This document shows positions 19,377 through 28,311 of a stretch of DNA of 64,000 nucleotides, in pieces. Each line of letters starts with the position of its first letter. Positions within the stretch are counted from its first letter, which is position 1. The notes beneath the pieces are model-generated. The model was not told where the DNA came from. It did not search any database and saw nothing but the letters and a program-made list of their open reading frames with translations. The stretch is from an uncultured SAR86 cluster bacterium. Lineage in GTDB: Bacteria; Pseudomonadota; Gammaproteobacteria; Magnimaribacterales; AG-339-G14. The stretch is taken from contig CACFWO010000002.1 of assembly GCA_902570035.1 (NCBI GenBank), positions 65,054 through 129,053 on the forward strand. Direction: 5' to 3'. Both the position numbers and the translations under genes were made by a program.

Positions 19377-20480
19377 TCAACCTATAATTTGAGCTTCAAT
19401 TCTTTTATGCGCTCTTTCTTTCCTTTTAGTTTTATCATTAACTTGGCCAACTAATTGTCCACAAGCTGCCATGATATCTTCACCTCTAGTTGTTCTGATG
19501 GTCGTTATGTAACCTTCTTTTTGAAGTATTTTTTTAAAAGTTTGAATTCGCATGCTTGAAGGTCTCTTATAAGAAGAGCCGGGGAAGGGATTAAATGGAA
19601 TCAAGTTAACCTTGCAAGGAAGAATTTTCAGTAATTCACAAAGTTCATACGCATTCTCAATAGAATCATTTACCTTATCTATTAATATGTATTCAATTGT
19701 TGTTTTTCTACTGTCACCACATTTATCTACATACCTAATCACTGATTCTAAAAGTTTCTTGATGGGATATTTTTTATTGATAGGTACCAATTCATTTCTT
19801 AATTGATCGTTTGGAGCATGCAAAGAAATTGTAAGTGCAGCATCCGTTACTTCAGATAACTTATCAATTAAAGGAACTAAGCCCGAAGTACTTAGGGTAA
19901 CTTTTCTTTTTGATAGGCCATAGGCTTTATCATCCATCATCATGCTCATAGCACCTGTTACCGCATCAAAATTTAAAAGAGGTTCTCCCATACCCATCAT
20001 GACAACATTAGTCACTTTTTTACTTGCATGATCGCGCGGAACTCCAAAAGAATTCTCAGCAACCCAAAGTTGGCCAATTATCTCAGATAATTCTAAGTTT
20101 CTAGAAAAGCCCTGTTTGCCAGTAGCACAAAAACTGCAATCAACCGCACATCCAACTTGTGAGGATATACAAAGCGTTGCTCTTTTGCCTTCAGGAATAA
20201 GCACCATTTCAATAAGATCACCTTCACCAACACTCAATACCCATTTTCTTGTTCCATCTCTGGAATCTTTTTCTAAAACTACCTTTGGCGCAGAAATTTC
20301 AGCTTTCTCGTTGAGCTTCTCTTGAAGTTCTTTGGAAAAATTTGTCATAGCATGGAAATCAGAAACACCTTTTTGATGAATCCATTGATAAACTTGCTTA
20401 GAACGAAATGATTTTTCTCCTAAAGAAAGAAAAAATAACTCAAGATCTTCTTTATTCATTCCGATCAAATTTTTCTTCAT
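19377..20480 (-). CDS. rlmN: 23S rRNA (A2503-C2) / tRNA (A37-C2) methyltransferase RlmN
   Basis: RlmN is a radical-SAM methyltransferase acting on A2503 of 23S rRNA and A37 of some tRNAs. The cluster motif C111-AVD-C115-SF-C118 is intact, as are MGMGEPLLN and a C-terminal AACGQL containing the cysteine used in the methyl-transfer cycle. Length 367 is normal. In many gammaproteobacteria rlmN sits with ndk and ispG; here it stands alone on the minus strand. Confidence 0.95.
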   Translation of the reverse strand: MKKNLIGMNKEDLELFFLSLGEKSFRSKQVYQWIHQKGVSDFHAMTNFSKELQEKLNEKAEISAPKVVLEKDSRDGTRKWVLSVGEGDLIEMVLIPEGKRATLCISSQVGCAVDCSFCATGKQGFSRNLELSEIIGQLWVAENSFGVPRDHASKKVTNVVMMGMGEPLLNFDAVTGAMSMMMDDKAYGLSKRKVTLSTSGLVPLIDKLSEVTDAALTISLHAPNDQLRNELVPINKKYPIKKLLESVIRYVDKCGDSRKTTIEYILIDKVNDSIENAYELCELLKILPCKVNLIPFNPFPGSSYKRPSSMRIQTFKKILQKEGYITTIRTTRGEDIMAACGQLVGQVNDKTKRKERAHKRIEAQIIG

Positions 20481-20599
20481 GATCTTTTTCTTTTTTTTAA
20501 AACATGCATTTTATGAAAAATGATAGACATCCAAAACCTCAGATAGAAAATCTAATTGTATATTTTAACTTTATTCCTTAGTCTATTTAGGATTATCAA

Positions 20600-21157
20600 A
20601 TGAAAACTTCATCAACATTAATACCAGATTACTATATTTCCCAAAAATTGATTCACTGGTTGATGGCATTTCTAATCATCTTAGATTTAAATATAGCCCA
20701 AAAGTTTGGCGGAGAAATGGAGCTTTGGGACAGGCTTGAATCTAGAGTTGATCACGCTACTGTAGGAATTTTAGTCACAATATTATTTATCTTTAGGATC
20801 ATTCTAAGATATAAGTACGGTGCACCAGCGCTTCCAAATTCTATGCCTAATTGGCAAAAATTTTCAGCAAAAATTGGTCATTACAGTTTATATTTCTTCA
20901 TTACTTTGCTCATTTTTACTGGAATTGCCTCAGCTTATTTCACATCAGACCCCATCGTTGTCTTCGGATCTTTAAACCTATCTTCTGAAACAGACTCTCA
21001 AGGAGCTTTTCAATTAATTCGAGGACTGCATGAATTTTCAACCAATGCGGTGATTTTTTTAATTTTTGTCCACATACTGGCATCCATCTATCATCACTTT
21101 GTAGCTAAGGATAAAACAACTGTAAAGATGCTGAAGTTTTGGAAGCAGGCTGGCTAG
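20600..21157 (+). CDS. Cytochrome b561 family protein
   Basis: Four membrane helices with spaced histidines are seen: KLIHWLMAFLI (His18), DHATVGI (His52), IGHYSLYF and FVHILASIYHHF, the layout of bacterial b561 di-haem quinol oxidoreductases such as CybB. Length 185 is typical (E. coli CybB 176). It may pass electrons between ubiquinol and a superoxide or periplasmic acceptor. The TAG stop lies within a CTAG shared with the convergent downstream gene. Confidence 0.88.
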   Translation: MKTSSTLIPDYYISQKLIHWLMAFLIILDLNIAQKFGGEMELWDRLESRVDHATVGILVTILFIFRIILRYKYGAPALPNSMPNWQKFSAKIGHYSLYFFITLLIFTGIASAYFTSDPIVVFGSLNLSSETDSQGAFQLIRGLHEFSTNAVIFLIFVHILASIYHHFVAKDKTTVKMLKFWKQAG

Positions 21158-22128
21158 GCTTCCCAAAGGTTATTAATTGGCTGATTACCTTTTAAATTAG
21201 TAAGATTTTCTAAAAATAAACTAAATGACCTTGGCAAGGACATCAAAGAATGCGCTGAGTCGTGTGGAGTAATGAAGCAATTTTTAGCATCCCATAGCTT
21301 AGAATCTTTTTCTAAAGGTTCGTTTTTAGTGGTATCAAGTGCCGCTGCTGCAATGATTCCATTGTTGAGGGCGTCTGCCAGATCGTCTTCAACGATCGCA
21401 CTACCTCGGCCCACATTGATCAACATTGAGGAAGGGTTCATTTTTTTTAAAAAGCTTGCATCCACAATATCTCTTGTGCTTTCACTATCTGGCAAAACCA
21501 TAACCAGAAAATCTGTAAGAGGTAACAGACCTTCTAATGCATCTAGGCTCAAAACCTCATCCGCATAATCGCATTCTTCAGGTTTTCTTCTTATACCCGT
21601 AACTTTCATATCAAATGTCTTGCCTAGCTTGGCCACTTCTTTGCCAATTCCTCCGTAGCCAAGAATAACTAAAGTTTTATCTGTTAATTCACCGTCTCCA
21701 CCATTTGGCATCCATTCTTTTTCTTTTTGCATAATTGCATGCTCATCAATTCTTTTATTCCATCTGAGCATTTGAGCTAAGACATAATGAGACATAGGCT
21801 TCCCATAAATGCTGCTAGCATTTGCTATTACTGCTTGAGATTCTTTTAAAACAGCCTGTAAAAAAGGCGCATCCATTCCTGCATAACCGCTCTGAATAAA
21901 TTTCATTTTTTTACACAAATCCAACATTGGCTCAAATAGTTCTTCGTGATCTCTAACAGCGAATAAAAATTGATAAGACAAAAAGAACGCATCACATTCT
22001 GGGACTTCTGCCCAAGACGGGTCTATAGGATTTTCAGGATTTAGTGAAAAAATCTCTATTGAAGGATCCAACGCTTTAATCTGATCCCCATAGAATTTAT
22101 TGGTATCTTCTGAGATAACTACTTTCAT
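21154..22128 (-). CDS. D-isomer-specific 2-hydroxyacid dehydrogenase
   Basis: This NAD(P)-dependent reductase has the C-terminal cofactor domain: VILGYGGIGKEVAKLG is the Rossmann motif (about residues 150-165), followed by LINVGRGSAIVEDDL, AALDTTKNEPL with the catalytic-region glutamate, and ITPHDSAHS with the catalytic histidine. The weakly conserved N-terminal catalytic domain does not reveal the substrate; glyoxylate/hydroxypyruvate reductase-like is one possibility. Length 324 is usual. Its stop codon is shared head-on with the cytochrome b561 gene. Confidence 0.88.
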   Translation of the reverse strand: MKVVISEDTNKFYGDQIKALDPSIEIFSLNPENPIDPSWAEVPECDAFFLSYQFLFAVRDHEELFEPMLDLCKKMKFIQSGYAGMDAPFLQAVLKESQAVIANASSIYGKPMSHYVLAQMLRWNKRIDEHAIMQKEKEWMPNGGDGELTDKTLVILGYGGIGKEVAKLGKTFDMKVTGIRRKPEECDYADEVLSLDALEGLLPLTDFLVMVLPDSESTRDIVDASFLKKMNPSSMLINVGRGSAIVEDDLADALNNGIIAAAALDTTKNEPLEKDSKLWDAKNCFITPHDSAHSLMSLPRSFSLFLENLTNLKGNQPINNLWEA

Positions 22129-22166
22129 TTCTCTTAAGATTAAATTAGTTGAAGGTGCTGAACAAG

Positions 22167-23594
22167 TTAAAATCTTGCGTTCTGTCTTTTTCTGCTGCCG
22201 TGCTTAAAGTAAACATCCTTGGCAATTTTTTTAAATTCCCTGTTTGCTCTTGACGCCCAAATTGTTTCTCTAGCTTTTTTCGCTGAGAGCACAGGGTCAA
22301 CTAATTTCTCAAAATATAGATCGTTCAATTCTGCATTGTGAATTTTGTCTCTACACATATTCGAAATTTTTGGTATTTGTGCTTTTATCCAGTCTGCATT
22401 TGGATCTTGATCTTTGCTTTGCTTAAGAACCGAATAAATTCTAGGTAGGTTTATTCCGGTTACTCCGCTTTGCATTTGAACTTGGCAAATATGAATTCCC
22501 GGCTCGTAATCTACAAACAACTCTGCGAGGAGAGGTGACGTTCTTTGCCAAGGCTGCCATAAGTTATATGAAGCAAAAGACATAATCATGGCTCTCATTC
22601 TAAAATTGATCCAACCTCCTTTTCTCAAATACTGAATGCATGCATCAAGAAATGGAAACCCTGTTTCTCCTATAATCCATTTTTCTATAAGCTCATTGTT
22701 TGCGTCTTGTCTTAATTCATCCGCCATAGGATGCATAGAGTTAAACTCAAGTTCGGGTTCTGTCTCAAGCTTTTGGATGAAATGACAGTGCCAATAAAGC
22801 CTTTTTTTGAAAGAATTTAAGTCTTTTTTGTAACCAGTTATTTCTAACTCTCTAAGAAGTTTTTGATAAATCTCTCTTATGGAAACAGAACCAAATGCAA
22901 TATGCGGGGAAAGCCTTGAGCATGAATGCTCAGCCTCATGCGGCGATGACATCTTAAAACTGTATCCTGCGCACCTTTCTTTCAAGAAGCTATCTAACAA
23001 GCTATAAGCAAGATCAGAGCCTCCCGATTGAAATGATGAGTATTTGCTCTTTTGGAATTGAAGATTTTTTAAAAATAAATTTAATGGTTTTAAAGGTTTA
23101 TCTATCTTGTTTATATTTTGGTTTGTATAAGGTTCTTTGAGTAAAGGTTTACTCATTTGATCTTCCCAATCACTTGCCCATTTATCTCTATTAGGGGCCT
23201 TAACTTGAATCCCAAAATCTGAATAGAGCTTTATTTTCTCTTTTTTTAAAAAATTATCTCGAAAACTATTGAAGTCATCTCTGAAATAACCAACATCAGT
23301 GCAATGATTAGCATGAATGATTGATTCTGAAAAATGAGTTTCAATCCACTTTTGGAAATCAAGATAATTTCCTGAAAATACATAAATTTGAGAATTTTTT
23401 TCTTTAAGCTTTTGATCCAAATCTTTCAAGCAATCGAAAAGAAAATTTAATTGAATTTCCGATTTACCATTTGCTTGCCAATAGTTTAGATCGTAAAGAT
23501 AAACAACTCCATAATCTTGATTCTTTGATCCATGAAATAATGCAGGATTATCAAACATCCTTACATTTCGATGAATCAACACAATATCTTTCAT
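22167..23594 (-). CDS. Cryptochrome/photolyase family protein
   Basis: The N-terminal alpha/beta antenna domain begins LIHRNVRMFDNPAL (residues 6-19). The C-terminal FAD domain has SRLSPHIAFGSVSIREIY (226-243), GETGFPFLDACIQYLRKGGW (309-328) and RMRAMIMSFASYNL. In place of the canonical class I DxDxANN...WQW block it has DYEPGIHICQVQMQSGVTG (362-380), the form seen in a photolyase/cryptochrome subgroup whose lesion specificity I cannot assign. Length 475. It is divergent from the TPR gene and lies close to two other repair genes. Confidence 0.88.
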   Translation of the reverse strand: MKDIVLIHRNVRMFDNPALFHGSKNQDYGVVYLYDLNYWQANGKSEIQLNFLFDCLKDLDQKLKEKNSQIYVFSGNYLDFQKWIETHFSESIIHANHCTDVGYFRDDFNSFRDNFLKKEKIKLYSDFGIQVKAPNRDKWASDWEDQMSKPLLKEPYTNQNINKIDKPLKPLNLFLKNLQFQKSKYSSFQSGGSDLAYSLLDSFLKERCAGYSFKMSSPHEAEHSCSRLSPHIAFGSVSIREIYQKLLRELEITGYKKDLNSFKKRLYWHCHFIQKLETEPELEFNSMHPMADELRQDANNELIEKWIIGETGFPFLDACIQYLRKGGWINFRMRAMIMSFASYNLWQPWQRTSPLLAELFVDYEPGIHICQVQMQSGVTGINLPRIYSVLKQSKDQDPNADWIKAQIPKISNMCRDKIHNAELNDLYFEKLVDPVLSAKKARETIWASRANREFKKIAKDVYFKHGSRKRQNARF

Positions 23595-23672
23595 GGGAAA
23601 TGAATCTTATATCCTTAATTCATTTATATTCATATAAAAATATATATTCAAATAAAGTGGTAAATTAAAGTT

Positions 23673-24110
23673 ATGAAAAACATATTTTTAATAATTATTT
23701 TGATAACAACACAAAGTATTTTTGCTGCAAGTTACAACAAGCCTTCTGCCTCGAAACTTTATAAAGAAGCAGTGGAGTTAGTAAAAAAAGAACAATTCGA
23801 AAGTGCAATTAAAAAACTCACAAAATACACCAAAAAAAAGCCAAAGGACTCAGACGGGTGGACGTTATTGGCATTTTCAAATAGAAAAATAAGTGAGTTT
23901 GATAAAGCAAAGGAATTTTATGAAAAAGCAATAGCTATCGATGAAAACAATAAAACCGCCTTGGAATATCAAGGAGAGTTCTTTGCTCAAATCGGTGAAA
24001 TGGAAAAAGCCAAAGAAAATTTAGAGAAATTGCTTTCTCTCTGCCCAAACTCATGCAAAGAATATGAGATGCTGAAGGATTATATCAGCGGTAAGGCAAA
24101 AAAAAGCTAA
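23673..24110 (+). CDS. Exported tetratricopeptide-repeat protein
   Basis: A Sec signal peptide (MKNIFLIIILITTQSIFAAS) precedes about three TPR units with the usual A/G-Y-A pattern, for example SDGWTLLAFSNRKISEFDKA and KTALEYQGEFFAQIGEMEKA. Total length is 145. Such small periplasmic TPR proteins act as binding scaffolds; no partner can be named. It ends 10 nt before the alkyltransferase gene, so it may share a transcript with the repair genes. Confidence 0.8.
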   Translation: MKNIFLIIILITTQSIFAASYNKPSASKLYKEAVELVKKEQFESAIKKLTKYTKKKPKDSDGWTLLAFSNRKISEFDKAKEFYEKAIAIDENNKTALEYQGEFFAQIGEMEKAKENLEKLLSLCPNSCKEYEMLKDYISGKAKKS

Positions 24111-24120
24111 GCTAGAGTTC

Positions 24121-24399
24121 ATGATCGGTACATCATTTCAAAAGAAAGTCTGGAAAGAATTAAAAAAAATTCCTTATGGCGAAACCAGATCTTACAAGGA
24201 AGTCGCTCTTGCAATTGGTCATCCTCAATCCGCAAGAGCAGTTGCTAATGCTTGTGCCAAGAACCCGTATGCGCCCACAGTCCCGTGTCATAGAGTAGTT
24301 AGATCTGATGGCAATTTAGGCGGCTACAGCGCTAAAGGTGGCATCAAAAAAAAGGCAGAACTTTTAAGAATGGAAAGCCAAAATGTACGCAAAAGATAA
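24121..24399 (+). CDS. O6-alkylguanine-DNA alkyltransferase domain, stand-alone
   Basis: At 92 residues this is only the C-terminal DNA-binding and active-site domain of Ogt/Ada-type alkyltransferases. It contains PYGETRSYKEVALAIGHP, ARAVANACAKNP and the intact active-site motif PCHRV, then GGYSAKGG. The cysteine is retained, so it is not an ATL protein, in which it is replaced by tryptophan. It could repair O6-methylguanine by suicide transfer. It overlaps the next gene by 17 nt and sits in a repair cluster. Confidence 0.9.
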   Translation: MIGTSFQKKVWKELKKIPYGETRSYKEVALAIGHPQSARAVANACAKNPYAPTVPCHRVVRSDGNLGGYSAKGGIKKKAELLRMESQNVRKR

Positions 24400-25525
24400 T
24401 ACTAAAAACCTGTTTAAATTAGCTAATTCAGTTTCTGAAAATTTTGTCTCTAATAATTTATTGGACTATCAAGGACTAAGAAATTACGATTACGGACCTG
24501 AAAAAAGAGATAATGTTTCTTGTTTGTCGCCTTTTATTACCCACAGACTTATCCTTGAACAAGAACTGATAAAAAGGTCATTAGATTTCTACCCATTTGC
24601 AAAAATAGAAAAATTTATCCAAGAGATATACTGGAGAACTTATTGGAAAGGTTGGTTGGAATTAAGGCCAGCTGTCTGGGAAGATTTTATTTCTGAAAGA
24701 GTAGAGATATACGATGAAACCGTTTATGAAAAAGCTATTAATGGCAATACAGGGATTGATTGCTTTGATTTTTGGATCAATGAATTAAAAGAAGAAAATT
24801 ACCTTCATAACCATACGAGAATGTGGTTCGCAAGTATCTGGATTTTTACCCTAGGCCTTCCTTGGCAGCTAGGGGCTGAATTCTTTATGAAATATTTATT
24901 GGATGGAGATGCAGCATCAAACACTCTCAGTTGGCGGTGGGTTGCTGGCATCCAAACAAAGGGCAAGCACTACATTGCTAGACCATCAAACATATCAAAA
25001 TTTACCGACGGTAGATTTCATCCAAAAGGATTGAACACTGTTGCCGAATCCTTAAATGGAGAAAAAGAATATTTAAAAGAGCCTTTAGACCTGACATTCA
25101 ATGAAACAAAAAAAAATAACACTCTGGTGATGTTTGAAAATGACCTATGGCTTGAGGGGAGAGAAAACCTCTATAAGAGCTATGAAAATATATATTTGAT
25201 TCTGTTAACTAATGCTGACAGAAAAATAGAATTAGATGAAAAAGTATTGGCTTTTAAAAAGAAAGCTCTTAACGATGTGCAAACTTATCTTGATAATTCT
25301 TCTTTGGAATCGCCGGAGAGGTTACAGCAACATAAGTCGTTTGATGTTGTCTATCCGTCTGTTGGTGAAAATCTAGATTACTTAAGAGAGGTTCAGAAAA
25401 TAAATAATACGGATATCAACTTTATAACTCGCGAAGAAGACGTTTTTTGTTGGGAGTTTTCAAATAAGGGGTTCTTTAATTTTAAGAAAAATATTCCTGA
25501 TATCTTGAAAAAATTCTCTTATTAA
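24383..25525 (+). CDS. Photolyase FAD-binding domain protein lacking the antenna domain
   Basis: Nearly the whole protein corresponds to the C-terminal helical FAD domain of photolyases: VSCLSPFITHRLI (45-57), KFIQEIYWRTYWKG (77-90), TRMWFASIWIFTLGLPW (145-161) and the key LLDGDAASNTLSWRWVAGIQ (172-191). The N-terminal Rossmann-like domain that binds the antenna pigment is missing: residues 1-44 are too short to hold it, and the start overlaps the alkyltransferase gene. Length 380. It may be a light-driven repair enzyme without antenna, a partner of the photolyase at 22.2 kb, or a photoreceptor. Confidence 0.85.
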   Translation: MYAKDNTKNLFKLANSVSENFVSNNLLDYQGLRNYDYGPEKRDNVSCLSPFITHRLILEQELIKRSLDFYPFAKIEKFIQEIYWRTYWKGWLELRPAVWEDFISERVEIYDETVYEKAINGNTGIDCFDFWINELKEENYLHNHTRMWFASIWIFTLGLPWQLGAEFFMKYLLDGDAASNTLSWRWVAGIQTKGKHYIARPSNISKFTDGRFHPKGLNTVAESLNGEKEYLKEPLDLTFNETKKNNTLVMFENDLWLEGRENLYKSYENIYLILLTNADRKIELDEKVLAFKKKALNDVQTYLDNSSLESPERLQQHKSFDVVYPSVGENLDYLREVQKINNTDINFITREEDVFCWEFSNKGFFNFKKNIPDILKKFSY

Positions 25526-25540
25526 TTAAATTTGATATAG

Positions 25541-27376
25541 ATGACATTTAAATTAGCTTTCAAATATCTGCTTCGACTAATTTTATTGGCTCTTTTGGCA
25601 ATTTCGATTTATTTAGTAAATCTTTTTTTCATGAAGCCTTTTTCAATAGATCATTTTCTGGCCAAAGAAACTTTTCTTGAAATAATTGATTCACCTGAGT
25701 CAATGACTTACATAGGTATTTTTGACAAATACAATTGGTTTACCGGTCATGCTTCAAAATTAACCATTCCAAGTCAGAAACAATTAGATCGCGACAAAGC
25801 GAAAGCAAGAAAGATTTTAGATACTTTAAGATCTTATGACGATGAAAATCTAAGCAGCATCCAAAGAGCTTCAAAAAAAATAGCTATTTTCGATACTGAG
25901 AATACCTTGCTGAGATTAGAGACTTTCCCTTTCCATAACTATGTTCTCAACCAGATAGGTGGCGCTCACATTGATATGGTTGAATTCATGACAGATACTC
26001 ACCCAATTAGAAATTTATCAGAAGCAAAAGCTTACATAGACAGAGTCAGATTATTTGAGAATGTTTTTGAAGGACATCTGTATGAATTAAATGGCCAAAA
26101 AGCCATTGACTTTTATGCGCCAAAATTTGTTTACGAACGAGTCATTGTCCAGCTTGATGAATTTCTAAACTTCTCATTTGAGGAGCATCCTATCTATACA
26201 GAATTTGATAGAAAAATTAAGGATTTAAACTTTTCAGAAAAGCAGAAAACTCAGTTACGAGAGAACCTAAAACAAGCAATCAGACAAAGCATCGATAAAG
26301 CGTTTAGGCTGATGAAAGATTATTTGGTGTCGACTCAAGCGCAGGCAAATAATAATCATGGGCTATGGTCTCAACCAAGCGGAGATAAATATTATGAGTT
26401 GAGAATAAGAACTTATACAACTACTGATTATTCGCCTCAAGAAATTCACGACATGGGTCTTAGCGAAGTAGAGCGAATCAGCAAGAGGATGAAAACTATC
26501 CTGACCCAATTAGGATATAAACAAGACAAGTCTGTGGGTATTTTAATGAATGAGTTAAATGAGGATCCGCAATTTCTCTACGACGATACTCCTGACAGAA
26601 AACAGATTGCTATTAAAGATTATTCTGAAATGGTTGATGAGGCATACGTTGTTTTAGAAAAATATTTTCACACCATGCCGAAATCCAAAGTTATCGTTAA
26701 AGCAGTTCCAGAGTACTCAGAAAAAACCGCAGCGGGCGGATATTACAGGTCGCCTGCGTTGGATGGAAGTCGGCCGGGCGTTTTTTATGCAAATTTGTAC
26801 GACATCAAACAAACCCCTAAGTACGGCATGAAAACACTTGCCTATCATGAGGCTATACCAGGTCATCACCACCAAATAGCCCATTCTTTAGAAAATGAAG
26901 ATCTAACTTATTATCGAAAATTTGGCTATCGAACTTCGGCATTTTCAGAAGGATGGGCTCTCTATGCTGAACAGCTCGCCTTGGAGGCTGGTTTAGCTGA
27001 CAATCCTTTGGATGAATTAGGTATTTTGCAAAGTGAACTTTTCAGAGCGGTCAGATTGGTTGTAGATACAGGAATGCACTATAAAAAATGGACTCGTGAA
27101 AAAGCTATGGCGTACATGAAAGCAAAAACTGGAATGTCTGATACTGAGGTGAGAGTTGAGATAGAACGTTATATTGTATGGCCAGCTCAGGCGCTTAGTT
27201 ATAAAGTCGGTATGATAAAAATACTTGAGCTAAGAAAAAGAGCTCAAGATGCCTTAGGCGAAAAGTTCAACATTAAAGACTTTCACTCTGCTCTCTTGGA
27301 TCATGGCAGTCCTCCTCTTTTCATTGTCGAAGAGAAAGTAAAAGACATGATTAACAATGCAAAGTTGTTGAATTAA
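25541..27376 (+). CDS. DUF885-family putative metallopeptidase, membrane-anchored
   Basis: One N-terminal membrane helix (about residues 10-30) is followed by a long helical domain. The conserved motif HEAIPGHHHQ lies near residues 436-445, and the surrounding TLAYHEAIPGHH and FSEGWALYAEQLA blocks match the DUF885 family, which resembles M1/M32-like zinc peptidases. Length 611 is typical. The active domain would face the periplasm or outside and could hydrolyse peptides; no family member's substrate is known to me. Confidence 0.85.
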   Translation: MTFKLAFKYLLRLILLALLAISIYLVNLFFMKPFSIDHFLAKETFLEIIDSPESMTYIGIFDKYNWFTGHASKLTIPSQKQLDRDKAKARKILDTLRSYDDENLSSIQRASKKIAIFDTENTLLRLETFPFHNYVLNQIGGAHIDMVEFMTDTHPIRNLSEAKAYIDRVRLFENVFEGHLYELNGQKAIDFYAPKFVYERVIVQLDEFLNFSFEEHPIYTEFDRKIKDLNFSEKQKTQLRENLKQAIRQSIDKAFRLMKDYLVSTQAQANNNHGLWSQPSGDKYYELRIRTYTTTDYSPQEIHDMGLSEVERISKRMKTILTQLGYKQDKSVGILMNELNEDPQFLYDDTPDRKQIAIKDYSEMVDEAYVVLEKYFHTMPKSKVIVKAVPEYSEKTAAGGYYRSPALDGSRPGVFYANLYDIKQTPKYGMKTLAYHEAIPGHHHQIAHSLENEDLTYYRKFGYRTSAFSEGWALYAEQLALEAGLADNPLDELGILQSELFRAVRLVVDTGMHYKKWTREKAMAYMKAKTGMSDTEVRVEIERYIVWPAQALSYKVGMIKILELRKRAQDALGEKFNIKDFHSALLDHGSPPLFIVEEKVKDMINNAKLLN

Positions 27377-27434
27377 TTTTTATAATCTATCCCTATTAAA
27401 TTAAAAATTTCTTGGATAGAATTTAAAAGAGATT

Positions 27435-28304
27435 ATGAACAACAGTTTTTCAGCAGAGAAGTTTGAAAATCAGAAACTTCCTTTCAAAGTAAAAAGATTA
27501 TCGCCTGCGATTGGAGCAGAGCTGCTCGATATAGATTTAAGAGAAGATTTGAACCAATCAACGCTGGATATGATTTACCAGGCTCTTCTAACTTATAAAG
27601 TTATTTTTTTTAGAGATCAGATGATCTCGACGGAAGAGCATTTAAACTTTGCTCGCAATTTTGGATCGCTCGAAATTCATCCTTTTGCTCCTCAAAAGGA
27701 AAGTTTTCCAGAAGTGCTGAAGATTACTCACGATAAAGACAACAGAGGCAAAGAAAACACTTGGCACTCTGATGTAACTTGGAGGCAAGAGCCTTCTCTA
27801 GGCTCGATCTTAAGAATGATTGAATGTCCTGATTACGGAGGAGACACTCTTTTTGCAGATATGGGGGCAGCTTATGAAGATCTTTCAGATGAAGTTAAAG
27901 AAAAGCTCGATGGAGCCGTCGCCATCCATGATTTTGCCAACTTCAGAAAGGGCTTAGTTAAGGCAGGAAAAACCGTTGAAGAAATTGAAGCTGTGAATAA
28001 AAAATTTCCAAATCCAGAGCATCCCGTCATAAGAACTCATCCAGACACCAAGCAAAAGAGTATTTACGTCAATAGGGCGTTTACTCAATACATTAAAGAC
28101 TGGGATCCTGACGAATCTAAAAAAATGCTTAACTTTCTCTATTCCAGAGCATCCATACCTGAATATCAGTGCCGATTTGTCTGGGAGCCAAACTCAATAG
28201 CTTTTTGGGATAATCGAGCATGCCAACACTACGCTGCATCCGACTATTGGCCTAATGTTCGAAGAGTTGAGAGAGTAACCATAGTCGGTGACAGGCCTTA
28301 CTAA
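27435..28304 (+). CDS. TauD/TfdA-family Fe(II)/2-oxoglutarate dioxygenase
   Basis: The iron-binding facial triad is visible as His111-x-Asp113 in TWHSDVTW and distal His265 in DNRACQHYA, with Arg277/Arg280 available for 2-oxoglutarate. The FFRDQMISTEEHLNFARNFG block is also typical. Length 289 is normal. Family members cleave taurine, alkyl sulfates, 2,4-D and related compounds, and the sequence alone does not select among these. No sulfonate ABC transporter is adjacent. Confidence 0.9.
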   Translation: MNNSFSAEKFENQKLPFKVKRLSPAIGAELLDIDLREDLNQSTLDMIYQALLTYKVIFFRDQMISTEEHLNFARNFGSLEIHPFAPQKESFPEVLKITHDKDNRGKENTWHSDVTWRQEPSLGSILRMIECPDYGGDTLFADMGAAYEDLSDEVKEKLDGAVAIHDFANFRKGLVKAGKTVEEIEAVNKKFPNPEHPVIRTHPDTKQKSIYVNRAFTQYIKDWDPDESKKMLNFLYSRASIPEYQCRFVWEPNSIAFWDNRACQHYAASDYWPNVRRVERVTIVGDRPY

Positions 28305-28311
28305 AATTATT

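Noticed and set aside
24121-24399. Alkyltransferase-like (ATL) protein instead of an active alkyltransferase
   Set aside because: ATL proteins replace the active cysteine, usually giving PWHR; here PCHRV is intact.
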